From the NCBI GenBank assembly GCA_018240065.1, contig JAFEGH010000003.1, positions 1-64,000 on the forward strand: DNA of 64,000 nt, in the 5' to 3' direction. The position numbers and the translations under genes are program-made. Below, piece by piece: positions 19,475 to 28,033 of this stretch (positions are counted from its first letter, which is position 1; every line of letters begins with the position of its first letter). Source of the DNA: Verrucomicrobiota bacterium. GTDB lineage: Bacteria; Chlamydiota; Chlamydiia; Chlamydiales; Rhabdochlamydiaceae. The notes under the pieces were generated by a model, which saw only the letters and a program-made list of their open reading frames with translations, had not been told where the DNA came from and searched no databases.

Positions 19475-20593
19475 ATGAGTGGAATCACGGAAGTTTCTTT
19501 AAATCCAGTTGCGAACTGCTTTAACGGGATTCAACACCACCTTTACTCTGCTCATGAAAAGATCTGTGGACTATGCTCCACCGATTCAAAAGTCTACGCA
19601 TTTCTCATTTTAGGCAGAGTTCTCCAGGCTGCTGCCTTGGTCTCTTTGGCCGCCTCAGCTGTTTTCACATTCCTTGTCGGGCCTGTAGCTCTTGTTGGAT
19701 TGGTCCCGGCGATCGCGATGGGATTATTGGGAACGTATGTTGCCGGAAACCCTCAAGAACTGAATGAGATCGTCCAGATGGCTCGCCCCTTTGTTCCCGG
19801 CCAGCCGATCGGATTGGTGAACGGCGGCAGCAACTGCTGGCTGAACTCCAGTCTACAGATGCTCGCTCATGTGCCCGCTTTCGAACGGCGCATGAGACAG
19901 ATTCCCCGACTCGTTCAATTCCTCGACTCCTATCGCGCAGCCAGAACAAATTATTATAAAGTCTCCCCCGATATCGACACCCATCAGATCCGTCAGGTTC
20001 TACACAGGGAGACAGGCGGAGTGATTGATCAGGGACATGTTCAGGAAGACGCGGCGCAAGTGTTCGAATGGTTATTTCAGGGACCCAATGGACTCTATCA
20101 GTTCGAACACCTCCTCAACGGAGCCCCTGCAAACCCCCGCAGAGAACCGATGATTCAGGTCGATATCGAACGGGGAGTTCCGATCCCCACTTTTGAAAAT
20201 CTCCTGAGCGGCTTTTTTGACCATAGGACGGATATCGGACAGCGCCAGCAGCTTTTCTTCCCGCGGGCTCCCGATGATCTGCTGATCCAGTTCAAGCGCT
20301 TTTACCGCGACCGCGATGGTACCCAGGGTAAGGTCAGTGAAAATATCGAGACGCCTGAAAGGTTCCAGCTGCCAAGCCGCTTTGTCCGCTCCGGTGAAAA
20401 CGCCGCCTATCAATGCGACGCCTTCCTGCTTCATTACGGCGCGAGCCAGGATGGGGGGCATTATGTTTCCTACATCAAGGTCGGCACTACCTGGTGGTAT
20501 TGCTCTGACTCCAGAGTCTACGAAGTTTCCGACAAACATGCGCAGACTGCAATGAAGCAAAGCTACATCATGCATTACGCGAAAGTCAGTTAG
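19475..20593 (+). CDS. USP-type ubiquitin-specific protease with Inc-like hydrophobic domain
   Basis: 372 residues. Residues 42-92 form two closely spaced hydrophobic helices separated by a short turn (GPVALVG), the bilobed pattern of chlamydial inclusion membrane proteins. Residues 113-372 are a peptidase C19 domain: Cys box GLVNGGSNCWLNSSLQML (Cys121), then DDLLIQFKRF, and His box DGGHYVSYI with the following DSRVYEV aspartate. It would cleave ubiquitin from host proteins, perhaps while anchored in the inclusion membrane. USP domains are essentially eukaryotic, so acquisition from a host is likely. Stand-alone gene with its own leader of about 200 bases. Confidence 0.85.
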   Translation: MSGITEVSLNPVANCFNGIQHHLYSAHEKICGLCSTDSKVYAFLILGRVLQAAALVSLAASAVFTFLVGPVALVGLVPAIAMGLLGTYVAGNPQELNEIVQMARPFVPGQPIGLVNGGSNCWLNSSLQMLAHVPAFERRMRQIPRLVQFLDSYRAARTNYYKVSPDIDTHQIRQVLHRETGGVIDQGHVQEDAAQVFEWLFQGPNGLYQFEHLLNGAPANPRREPMIQVDIERGVPIPTFENLLSGFFDHRTDIGQRQQLFFPRAPDDLLIQFKRFYRDRDGTQGKVSENIETPERFQLPSRFVRSGENAAYQCDAFLLHYGASQDGGHYVSYIKVGTTWWYCSDSRVYEVSDKHAQTAMKQSYIMHYAKVS

Positions 20594-20797
20594 AAAGTAT
20601 TTCCCAGAGTAGCAAGCAGTCTTAACCTCGAGGCTCTTACTGCCTTCCATCCTCTTTCATTTTCTCCAGTCATCTTAAAAAATTGTCTGCATTTTCGTTG
20701 TTTATAAATTTCTATGCAGTTAGTTTGAAAGTCTATACTCCTCTTCTGGCGTGTAGAAACTGTCGTGAGATTGATCATGAAAATGAATAGGAAGACT

Positions 20798-22282
20798 ATG
20801 AAATATTCAATCGTACCCTTATCGCTTATCCTTTCCAGCATGGCCTGCGCTGAATCCCCTCAATATCTGATTGAGGAACAAGCGGAACAGGCGCCTGTCC
20901 AAAAGTGCTACCTGCAATACGAGGCATTTGAGGACGATCTCGATTCAGACGAGAGCTATCAAAATGACGCAATCGCCGATCTTGAAAATTCCTCCGATTC
21001 AGAAGATCTGGCATCCGATGAAGAATTGGCAGCCCCTGCACGAAGAGTCCCAGCAGCTAGAGCGCAGAAACAGCCGCAGCGCGCAGTGGTGCAGAAAAAT
21101 GCGAGAGCGCAGAGCCAAGGGCAGAAAGCGGCAGTCCAGAATAACGCCAAAGCACAGAATGAGCGATCCTATGCCCATCCAAGGCCTCTCAATCAGCGCA
21201 GAAAGATCGCCGACGGTCAGGAATCGATGCCGATGAACGGTAAACAGCCTATGGTCAGTGCAAACAACCAGCAGTCTGATTTTGCTCTGTTCAACGACAA
21301 GAACTTCCCCGGTTTTTACATGGGCGCGGATTTTATTTACTGGAAGGCGGAAGAGGAAGGACTCGAATATGCGGTCGATGGGCTGCTTTATAATGGACCT
21401 GCAGTCTTTAATTCCGAACCCTCGAAAGGCAAGATCCACACTCCTCATTTTGAATGGGAGCCTGGATTTAAAGTTCAAATTGGATACTGTTCCGATGAGT
21501 GGGCCTGGGACACTTTCCTGAATTGGACATGGCTGCATTCCGATGCGGAAGGAAAGGCAAAAGGACCCAACGCCTTTAACAATAAGACAGTCTATTCGAT
21601 TTGGAACCCTGTGTATTATTATTTTGGCGTGTCCAAGTCAATCGAGTCTGATTGGGAATTGCATTACAATACGCTGGACTGGATGCTCGCGCGCGCTTTT
21701 TGCATTGGCAAACACTTTTCGCTCAAGCCGATGGCAGGCGTCAGGGCCGCATGGATCGACCAGGATTATAACCTGGACTACCATGGCGTCGCATATCCTG
21801 GGGCTGAGATGCACATTCGCAATGACGGAGACTTTAAGGGAGCCGGAGTGATGGGGGGAATTTCAGCCTCCTGGTACTTTACCCGGCACTTTAGCTTCTT
21901 TGGAGACGCTGCTTTCTCCCTGATTTATGGGCATACCGAGGCAACCGTCAAAGTTGCAAGAACAATCGGTTCCACAATCGATCAGACTGTCGTCCACTTT
22001 GAAAGTGAACTGAACAGCATTAAGCCAGAAATTGAAGCGGGACTCGGTTTCCGCTATGAAACTGATGTTATTCGCAAACGGTACCACCTGGCATTGGATG
22101 TCAAATGGGAGTACCTGAACTGGTTCGACATGAATCCCTTCCTGATCCCTTTGACGGGAACTTCGCCTACGCAACAGACTATGCCTGCGACAATCCCGGT
22201 TGAGTGGAGCGGCTCTTACGGCCATACCCGCGGCAATTTAGGGATGATGGGGCTGACAGTCGGAGCGAAATTCACGTTCTGA
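20798..22282 (+). CDS. MOMP-like / Lpg1974-family outer-membrane beta-barrel
   Basis: 494 residues from MKYSIVPLSLILSSMACA (signal peptide); AGGAAG precedes this ATG, which is preferred to upstream in-frame ATGs. A low-complexity linker rich in Ala, Gln, Arg and Asn (residues about 90-160) precedes the barrel, which begins FYMGADFIYWKAEEEGLEYA and ends in Phe (GAKFTF), the barrel assembly signal. This type forms porins in Chlamydiae and Legionella. It shares motifs (LDWMLAR, LKPMAGVRAAWIDQ) with the two minus-strand porins. The linker may be surface exposed or periplasmic. Confidence 0.82.
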   Translation: MKYSIVPLSLILSSMACAESPQYLIEEQAEQAPVQKCYLQYEAFEDDLDSDESYQNDAIADLENSSDSEDLASDEELAAPARRVPAARAQKQPQRAVVQKNARAQSQGQKAAVQNNAKAQNERSYAHPRPLNQRRKIADGQESMPMNGKQPMVSANNQQSDFALFNDKNFPGFYMGADFIYWKAEEEGLEYAVDGLLYNGPAVFNSEPSKGKIHTPHFEWEPGFKVQIGYCSDEWAWDTFLNWTWLHSDAEGKAKGPNAFNNKTVYSIWNPVYYYFGVSKSIESDWELHYNTLDWMLARAFCIGKHFSLKPMAGVRAAWIDQDYNLDYHGVAYPGAEMHIRNDGDFKGAGVMGGISASWYFTRHFSFFGDAAFSLIYGHTEATVKVARTIGSTIDQTVVHFESELNSIKPEIEAGLGFRYETDVIRKRYHLALDVKWEYLNWFDMNPFLIPLTGTSPTQQTMPATIPVEWSGSYGHTRGNLGMMGLTVGAKFTF

Positions 22283-22307
22283 TCTCTTAAGATCGTCTTC
22301 ATTGTAA

Positions 22308-22343
22308 AAAAAGGCCCGGCCGAAAATTCGGCCGGGCCTTTTT
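22308..22343. terminator. Bidirectional rho-independent terminator
   Basis: Perfect 12-base stem GGCCCGGCCGAA (22313-22324) and its complement (22327-22338), flanked by A-run and T-run. It lies between the convergent porin genes and serves both. The same stem core recurs at two later sites. Confidence 0.93.
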
Positions 22344-22367
22344 GCATGGGTTCACGAAAGGGGCTGA

Positions 22368-23552
22368 TTAGAAATCGAACCGGCCTCGCAGTGTCAGGCC
22401 CTGCATCGAGAGATCTCCTCCTCTTTCTCCATACAATGGGACACTGGCTGAGAGCGTTGCAAAGTTATTCTGGTTGAACCAGACCTGCTCTTCCCAGGCG
22501 GCCATGAACGAGAATTTCATGGTCTCATTATAGAGCCAGCTTTCCCACTGCATGCCCAATGACCATTCGATGACAGGACGGACAGCGTGGTATCCATCTT
22601 TCAAGTTGAAATTATCAAACTCTTGCCCGGCAACAATTTGTCTCTGCTTTTGAGAGAGTTCAAAGCGTCCCCAAAGTCCAGACAGGGTCAAGTCTGCGAT
22701 GATACTGAGGTTCTTCTTGTAAAGATACCATGCCGTGTCCAATCCGATCTCAGCTCCGATGCCCCAGAAATCTTGGTGGTTTCTGCTGAAAAATGTGGTT
22801 TCAGCAAACGCTCCATTATCAGGCGCATGGTACCTTAAGTACTGTGATTGTTCGATCCATGCCGTTTTCAATCCAGCGAAGGGGCGCAATGTCAAATAAC
22901 GGCTGACATAAAAGTTTCTGCCCAGGACCCAATCAATCGCATCGAATTCAAATGCCCAACGGGTCTTTGCTGAATTCATCTCGTAACCTGAAAATGCATC
23001 TACTGCAGAAGCAGGGAATGTCGCGATCAATTTTTGTTCATCTTCTTTTAGGTTGCGATGCCCGCTGGCTGCCTCAGGATGAAATCGTGTATAATTCACA
23101 TAGGTGTCCCAGCCATCATGGCGGAAGTTGAGGCCGGCGCCAGCGCGGAAACCGGAACCCCATTTCCAATCAGGATTGTGGACTTTGTTTTTGATTAAAG
23201 TGTCGTTTTGATTTCTCACATCAGAAGTGGGGATGCAATAGCTCATGTTGTCTTGTCTGGCCGTCCAGAGGAGATAGTCAACAGTGAGGTAAGGTTCGCA
23301 GCAGTGATTGTTCTGCAGGCGCGCCATTGAAGAGGGAGTAGGGCTGGTCGCAGGCTGCATCTCCTGCATTGTTGCCTGAGAAGAGGAAGATGGGGTGTTG
23401 TTCTGAACGACAAGGACGTTCTTCTCCGCCATCAATAGTTTAGGCGATCCTTGTTCCTTGAAAGAGGTTTCTTTCCCCGCAGTATCAGCAAAAGAATAGA
23501 CAGTTGCACAGCTTAAAGCGCAGGCAAGTAGAGAGGTCTTGGTAAAATGCAT
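22368..23552 (-). CDS. MOMP-like outer-membrane beta-barrel protein, paralogue A
   Basis: 394 residues from MHFTKTSLLACALSCATVYSFA (signal peptide), with AAGGAG six bases upstream; a longer frame begins at 23576. Barrel repeats such as YLLWTARQDNMSYCIP and FEFDAIDWVLGRNFYVSRY are nearly identical to paralogue B, and the protein ends LRGRFDF with terminal Phe. Paired Cys (NNHCCEPY) may support disulfide cross-linking of the chlamydial envelope. A separate transcription unit is suggested by the terminator on each side. Porin function is inferred from the family. Confidence 0.85.
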   Translation of the reverse strand: MHFTKTSLLACALSCATVYSFADTAGKETSFKEQGSPKLLMAEKNVLVVQNNTPSSSSQATMQEMQPATSPTPSSMARLQNNHCCEPYLTVDYLLWTARQDNMSYCIPTSDVRNQNDTLIKNKVHNPDWKWGSGFRAGAGLNFRHDGWDTYVNYTRFHPEAASGHRNLKEDEQKLIATFPASAVDAFSGYEMNSAKTRWAFEFDAIDWVLGRNFYVSRYLTLRPFAGLKTAWIEQSQYLRYHAPDNGAFAETTFFSRNHQDFWGIGAEIGLDTAWYLYKKNLSIIADLTLSGLWGRFELSQKQRQIVAGQEFDNFNLKDGYHAVRPVIEWSLGMQWESWLYNETMKFSFMAAWEEQVWFNQNNFATLSASVPLYGERGGDLSMQGLTLRGRFDF

Positions 23553-23630
23553 ACGGACTCCTTGTGGGTTACACATTTTCCTACAATTAAAAATTTAAAA
23601 TTTATCTTCAACTGTTTCCTCATCAAATAA

Positions 23631-23666
23631 AAATGGCCCGGCCGCAATCCATCGGCCAGGCCATTT
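23631..23666 (-). terminator. Terminator of MOMP-like paralogue B
   Basis: Stem AAATGGCCCGGCCG with CGGCCAGGCCATTT (one mismatch), eight-base loop, followed on the minus strand by TTTTTATTT. It lies 25 bases after the stop of the porin gene at 23691. Confidence 0.88.
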
Positions 23667-23690
23667 CGTCCTATCGAAAAATGAGCTAGT

Positions 23691-24887
23691 TTAGAAATCG
23701 AACCTTCCTCTGAGTGTTAGGCCCTGCATCGAGAGATCGCCTCCTCTCTCTCCGTACTGTGGGACACTAGTTGAAAGCGTTGCGAAGTTGTTCTGGTTGA
23801 ACCAGACCTGCTCTTCCCAAGCGGCCATCATCGAAAATTTCATGGTCTCACGATATAGCCAGCTTTCCCATTGCATTCCCAATGACCATTCGATGACAGG
23901 ACGGATAGCGTGGTATCCATCTCTGAGGTTAAAATTTGTGAAGTCCTGTCCCAAAGTGCTATCGATGAATCTTTGCTTTTGAGAGAGTTCAAAGCGCCCC
24001 CAAAGCGCGGACAGCGTCAAGTCAGCGATGATGCTGAGGTTCTTCTTATATACATACCATGCAGTGTCTAGTCCGATCTCTGTCCCGATTCCCCAGAAAT
24101 CCTGATGGTTTTTATTGAAAAATGTTAATTCATCGAATCCTCGCACTACATTGAGAGGGACATGGTATCTGAAGTACTGCGACTGCTCGATCCATGCTGT
24201 TTTTAATCCAGCGAAGGGGCGCAGTGTCAGGTAACGGCTGACATAAAAATTTCTGCCAAGCACCCAATCAATGGCATCGAATTCAAAGGACCATCGGGTC
24301 TTTGCCGAATCAAACGTATTATTCGTGAATCCGCCCATTGCAGTCGCAGGAAACGTTGGGATCAATGTCTGCTCATCTTCTTTGAGCGATCGATGCCCAT
24401 CGGCGGCTTCAGGATGAAAGCGGGTATATATGATATAGGTGTCCCATCCGTCATGGCGGAAGTTGAGACCTGCTCCAACGCGGAAACCGGAGCCCCATTT
24501 CCAATCGGGATTCTGGACTTTGTTTTTTATCAAAGTAGCAGAATTTGATAATTGGTTTGAAGAGGGGATGCAATAGCTCATGTTGTCCTGTCTGACCGTC
24601 CAAAGAAGGTAGTCAGCAGAGAGGTATGGTTCGCAGCAGTGGTTGTTCTGCAGGCGCGCCATTGATGAGGGGGTGGGGCTTGTTGAGGGCTGCATCTCCT
24701 GCAGCACCACTTGAGTAGAGGAAGAGGGTGTGTTGTTCTGGACGACGAGGACGGCCTTTTCCTCTATCAAGAGTTTCGGGGACTCTTGTTCACTGAAAGA
24801 GGTTTCATTGTCAGCTGTATCTGCAAAGCAATTGACGGCCGCGCAGCTTAATGCGAAAGCCAGTAGAGAGGTCTTCATTTTATGCAT
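23691..24887 (-). CDS. MOMP-like outer-membrane beta-barrel protein, paralogue B
   Basis: 398 residues from MHKMKTSLLAFALSCAAVNCFA, with AAGGAG five bases before the ATG. It is a tandem duplicate of the preceding porin: the same NNHCCEPY segment, WKWGSGFRVGAGLNFRHDGWDTY, and C-terminal SMQGLTLRGRFDF. Differences cluster in short stretches (for example QLSNSATL versus VRNQNDTL, and PLNVVRGFDELTF versus PDNGAFAETTF) that likely correspond to surface loops. This pattern suits antigenic or substrate diversification after duplication. Confidence 0.85.
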   Translation of the reverse strand: MHKMKTSLLAFALSCAAVNCFADTADNETSFSEQESPKLLIEEKAVLVVQNNTPSSSTQVVLQEMQPSTSPTPSSMARLQNNHCCEPYLSADYLLWTVRQDNMSYCIPSSNQLSNSATLIKNKVQNPDWKWGSGFRVGAGLNFRHDGWDTYIIYTRFHPEAADGHRSLKEDEQTLIPTFPATAMGGFTNNTFDSAKTRWSFEFDAIDWVLGRNFYVSRYLTLRPFAGLKTAWIEQSQYFRYHVPLNVVRGFDELTFFNKNHQDFWGIGTEIGLDTAWYVYKKNLSIIADLTLSALWGRFELSQKQRFIDSTLGQDFTNFNLRDGYHAIRPVIEWSLGMQWESWLYRETMKFSMMAAWEEQVWFNQNNFATLSTSVPQYGERGGDLSMQGLTLRGRFDF

Positions 24888-24962
24888 AGGATCTCCTTGG
24901 AGTTTCAAGCCCAAGTAGAATAGAAAATATTTACTTTATTATCAAGAATTTGAGTATGAAAT

Positions 24963-24999
24963 AAAAAAGGCCCGGCCGATTCATCGGCCGGGCCTTTTT
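24963..24999 (-). terminator. Terminator of the nucleotide transporter gene
   Basis: Perfect stem GGCCCGGCCGAT (24969-24980) and its complement (24983-24994) with A-run and T-run on both sides. It lies 38 bases after the ntt stop on the minus strand and has the same core as the terminator at 22308-22343. Confidence 0.93.
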
Positions 25000-25036
25000 G
25001 CATCTTGCGCCCGGTTGAGCGCGATGCAGCGGGGGC

Positions 25037-26626
25037 TTAGTTCCCAGCTTTCGGGTTGCTTGTCGCAAGCTCAGCGGATGCTGGCTTTGTTTCTTCTTTA
25101 GCGACAGCAGCTTCTTTCCCTTCGGTCAAGGCTGCGAATTTGCGTCCGAGTCCGAGTACGGAGATCGCCCAAACTGCGCAGATGATGATCACGAGAGGCC
25201 CAAGGATGAAAGTCAAGCTGGCGAGCGAGACGCTTCCGCCGATGACGGCAAGCAGGGTGGACTGGATGAACGCGCCGCCTGATTTGCCGGCTCTTCCTCC
25301 AATAACTTCCACAGCGCCCTGTCCTTTGACTTTCGCTTCCTGGTCCAGAGGGATGTAGGCCATCTGCTTCGTCGAGTCGAAAAGGGAGTATTTCGTCCCT
25401 TTGGACAAGACGTTCTGGACTTGGCCGACGATGACAGCTACGAGGACGACTGTTGTTCCCATGAGAGGAGCAAATGGCGTGCTCTTAGTGCCGTTCCAGA
25501 CGACGAAGAAGAAGATCGAGGAAGTGACCAGAACCATGATCGGCGTCAAAATAGCCGCTTTAGTCCAGCTCAATTTTCTCAGGACGTTGTTGCCGACGAT
25601 CATCAGAAGGATCGTGATGAACCCTGTCCATGTGGAGAATTGGCCCATGAACATGTTGTAGTCGTTCATGTCGGGGAAGGCAATTTTGATTTGACCTTTC
25701 CAGACGCCTTCGACGAGGTTAATCGCAATACCGTAGGAGAGAACGAGAACGGCGATCAGTCCAAGGTAGGGGTTCTTTAAGATGTACTTGAAGCTTTCGA
25801 CAACAGAAAGTTTGGCTTTCTCTTTCTTTTTGCCTTGGCCTGGCTGATAGAGGTTCGGATCGGTCAGAACATTTCTGTTCATCCACCAGTAGGTGGCGAT
25901 CGCGATCGCTCCGGAGATCATGACGCAGCCCATCAATAACTTTAAGTTCACGCCGAACGAGTCGATATCTTTAGGGAGGGACTTCGCGTATTTGGCGGTG
26001 AAGATGATGATCGGGCCGGAGAGAAGGAGTCCAACGTTTCCAATCATGCCGAACAGGCCGTAGAAGCGTTTCGCTTCGGCGACTTTAGTGATCTCGTTCG
26101 CAAACTGCCAGAAGAGCATGGAGAGGACGACGCTTCCCCAGAGTTCTGAGAGAATGTAAAAGATGCTGAAGCTCCAGTTTCCTACCACAGGGACGAGCCA
26201 GTGGAGGTTGGGAAGAGAGGCTTGCGCTGCCTGAATAGAGTCCATGCTCATGTGGAGAGCTTCTTTATTCGGGTAGATGATGAAGGCGAAAACACCGAAG
26301 AAAACGAGGAACGGCGTTAAGATCGCGTAGAAAAGGCGCTCTCTTGAGAAGATGTTGGCCAGTTTGACGAAAATAATCATAAAGAGAATCGCAGCGGGAG
26401 TGACGCCGTAGAGTTTCAAGAATGAAAGGCACTCTGCTCCGCCACCTGGCGCGTTAACCATTAATGTGTCTTTAGTGTCTCGTAAGATGGTGTAGTTAAA
26501 TAAGATACACATCATCATGATGCCCATTGGCAGGAACTTTTTTAATTCGAACCCGTGAATAGGCCAAAATATGCCGCGAAGTCCTGTAAAGGTAGAATCG
26601 CTAGGCGTGTCTGACTTTGTTGCCAT
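25037..26626 (-). CDS. ntt: ADP/ATP-type nucleotide transporter (NTT/Tlc family)
   Basis: 529 residues from MATKSDTPSDSTFTGLRGIF, with AAGGA seven bases before the ATG (a longer frame starts at 26641). About 12 hydrophobic helices; family landmarks include WPIHGFELKKFLPM, LFNYTILRDTKDTLMVNAPG, SELWGSVVLSMLFWQFANEI and the C-terminal SKGTKYSLFDSTKQMAYIPLD. NTT proteins exchange host ATP for ADP or import other nucleotides across the inner membrane and are found mainly in Chlamydiae, Rickettsiales and plastids. The first-helix RDTKDTL resembles the energy-parasite Npt1 type, but specificity is inferred. Confidence 0.93.
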   Translation of the reverse strand: MATKSDTPSDSTFTGLRGIFWPIHGFELKKFLPMGIMMMCILFNYTILRDTKDTLMVNAPGGGAECLSFLKLYGVTPAAILFMIIFVKLANIFSRERLFYAILTPFLVFFGVFAFIIYPNKEALHMSMDSIQAAQASLPNLHWLVPVVGNWSFSIFYILSELWGSVVLSMLFWQFANEITKVAEAKRFYGLFGMIGNVGLLLSGPIIIFTAKYAKSLPKDIDSFGVNLKLLMGCVMISGAIAIATYWWMNRNVLTDPNLYQPGQGKKKEKAKLSVVESFKYILKNPYLGLIAVLVLSYGIAINLVEGVWKGQIKIAFPDMNDYNMFMGQFSTWTGFITILLMIVGNNVLRKLSWTKAAILTPIMVLVTSSIFFFVVWNGTKSTPFAPLMGTTVVLVAVIVGQVQNVLSKGTKYSLFDSTKQMAYIPLDQEAKVKGQGAVEVIGGRAGKSGGAFIQSTLLAVIGGSVSLASLTFILGPLVIIICAVWAISVLGLGRKFAALTEGKEAAVAKEETKPASAELATSNPKAGN

Positions 26627-26825
26627 GTTTAAATCCTTCAAATTGAACTGAACTCGATGAGTTGCAAAAAAAGTTATTTATGCGTCAAAAGCATAGCATT
26701 TGGGTGCAAAATTGACAAGACAAAGATATGTCAAATGCAGTTCCTTTGGCAATTGTCAGCGAAACAAATTCGCAGTTAAACCGATGGCTTAAATTTAAAA
26801 GTATAATCGTGAGTGGAAATGAAAA

Positions 26826-26857
26826 ACCACCTTTGAACATGAAAGATCAAAGGTGGT
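26826..26857 (-). terminator. Terminator of the basic unknown protein gene
   Basis: Perfect 11-base stem ACCACCTTTGA and TCAAAGGTGGT with a 10-base loop, followed on the minus strand by TTTTT. It is 17 bases past the stop of the gene at 26874-27398. Confidence 0.88.
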
Positions 26858-26873
26858 CAGGAGGTGAATTCAA

Positions 26874-27398
26874 TTATTTGTGGCTGGAAAGAGCGGAAAG
26901 CATTTCACTCAGAGGGGAATTGCTCAGTTGCTGAAGCGCGTTCAAAGACTCTACATAACCATTCCACAACTCCGGCTCGACTCGGCCGTGGCGGATGGAA
27001 GAGATCAGCTCTCGTTTGCATGTTGCCAAGGATTTCTTTGGAGCCAGGATAGAGACCATTTCTTTGTCGCCGGCAAGACGGGCGATATTGAGCATTCTTT
27101 CCAGTTGGTTGCGAGTGAAGGTCACCTGGTCGCGGCGCTTGCGCGATCCGCGGGCGGCTCTTTGCTTGGGGGCGACGACTGAAGGCTTCTCTGTGTTAAT
27201 GATAAATTTTTCAATTAACGTGCTCAGTTCAGAAGGATTTCTATTTTTCATTTTACGCAAAGTAAAATGGTGCATATAACCGCCGCTTGTCATCGGAAGA
27301 TATTTGCAGAGATCATTCTCTTTTCTTCCATTTACTTTTTTAATAGCCTTTGCAATTACATCTTCGATTTCGCGCAGGTTCTTTGTTTTTGGTTCCAT
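26874..27398 (-). CDS. Unknown basic protein
   Basis: 174 residues from MEPKTKNLREIEDVIAKAIK, with GAGG six bases before this ATG; an in-frame ATG seven codons upstream is possible. Not recognised. The N-terminal half has a segment DLCKYLPMTSGGYMHHFTLRK, then a basic linker (PKQRAARGSRKRRDQ) and a helical C-terminus (LERMLNIARLAGDKEMVSIL). There is no signal peptide or membrane segment. The charge and linker would suit a nucleic-acid-binding or secreted regulatory protein, but no domain supports this firmly. Monocistronic, with a strong terminator. Confidence 0.55.
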   Translation of the reverse strand: MEPKTKNLREIEDVIAKAIKKVNGRKENDLCKYLPMTSGGYMHHFTLRKMKNRNPSELSTLIEKFIINTEKPSVVAPKQRAARGSRKRRDQVTFTRNQLERMLNIARLAGDKEMVSILAPKKSLATCKRELISSIRHGRVEPELWNGYVESLNALQQLSNSPLSEMLSALSSHK

Positions 27399-27419
27399 TG
27401 TTTCCTCACGTGGGTTCAT

Positions 27420-27946
27420 ATGTTTTCCTTAAACTCTTTATGTGCAAATGAAATTCTTTCCTGCCTTATTAGGGAGCCGATCAGCAGTATTTAATCGGTT
27501 TTTGGACTTAAAAAACCCCATTAGCATTAATGTTGTTAGTTGATTTATCTTATCCCGATTTTATTTGCAATCTTCTTTCTTGCAGCTCTCGATTATTTTT
27601 CTCATCCTAGAGGAAAATAAATTAAAACTCCTCAGTAGAATCATAATCAGCCAATTTATGTTTCTTTGATTCTAAGAATTGATACGGTTTTTTGCAATAA
27701 ATTTTTATCAATTTAAATTTTTTTCTTCAATTTGTGCTGCATTAATATAATCCTTGAGTCGTATACTGAAAGGTGAATTATTTTTCGACAGAATCTAGAA
27801 CCTATCCTAATAAAAATTTCCACTCTATTTATCGGTTAGTTTGAGCTGGTTTTCACTGAGAATGCCGAAGTCAATATTCAGTGATTGAAATTGACTCGGC
27901 CATGTTCTGTGAAAATCAGCGAGAAATTTTATTAGGAGAAGATCAG
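27420..27946. other. AT-rich intergenic region upstream of mrp
   Basis: About 530 bases of AT-rich sequence between divergent genes. It must contain both promoters. I see no RNA gene or credible frame in it; the leader ORF of the mrp transcript begins at its right end. Confidence 0.4.
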
Positions 27947-28033
27947 ATGACGCGCGAAAAGAATTTAAATTATTGCGCCGCCTTTCTAGAATCTCGAGAT
28001 TGCCAATGTTTGGTTGCGGAATATTATTTATGA
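27947..28033 (+). CDS. 28-codon leader ORF coupled to mrp
   Basis: ATG at 27947 with AGGAG eight bases upstream, the best ribosome site in the area. It encodes MTREKNLNYCAAFLE and so on, with three Cys (10, 19, 21). Its TGA overlaps the mrp ATG in the form ATGA. The peptide could be a regulatory leader, or simply load ribosomes for mrp, whose own ribosome site is poor. Three Cys before an Fe-S assembly ATPase are suggestive but unproven. Confidence 0.5.
   Translation: MTREKNLNYCAAFLESRDCQCLVAEYYL

Noticed and set aside
22308..24999. CRISPR-like array (three GC-rich hairpins)
   Set aside because: Spacing is over 1 kb and each is a terminator beside a gene end.
26728..26934. 68-codon plus-strand frame downstream of the unknown basic gene
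   Set aside because: It runs through the terminator and overlaps the end of a better supported gene; no ribosome site.
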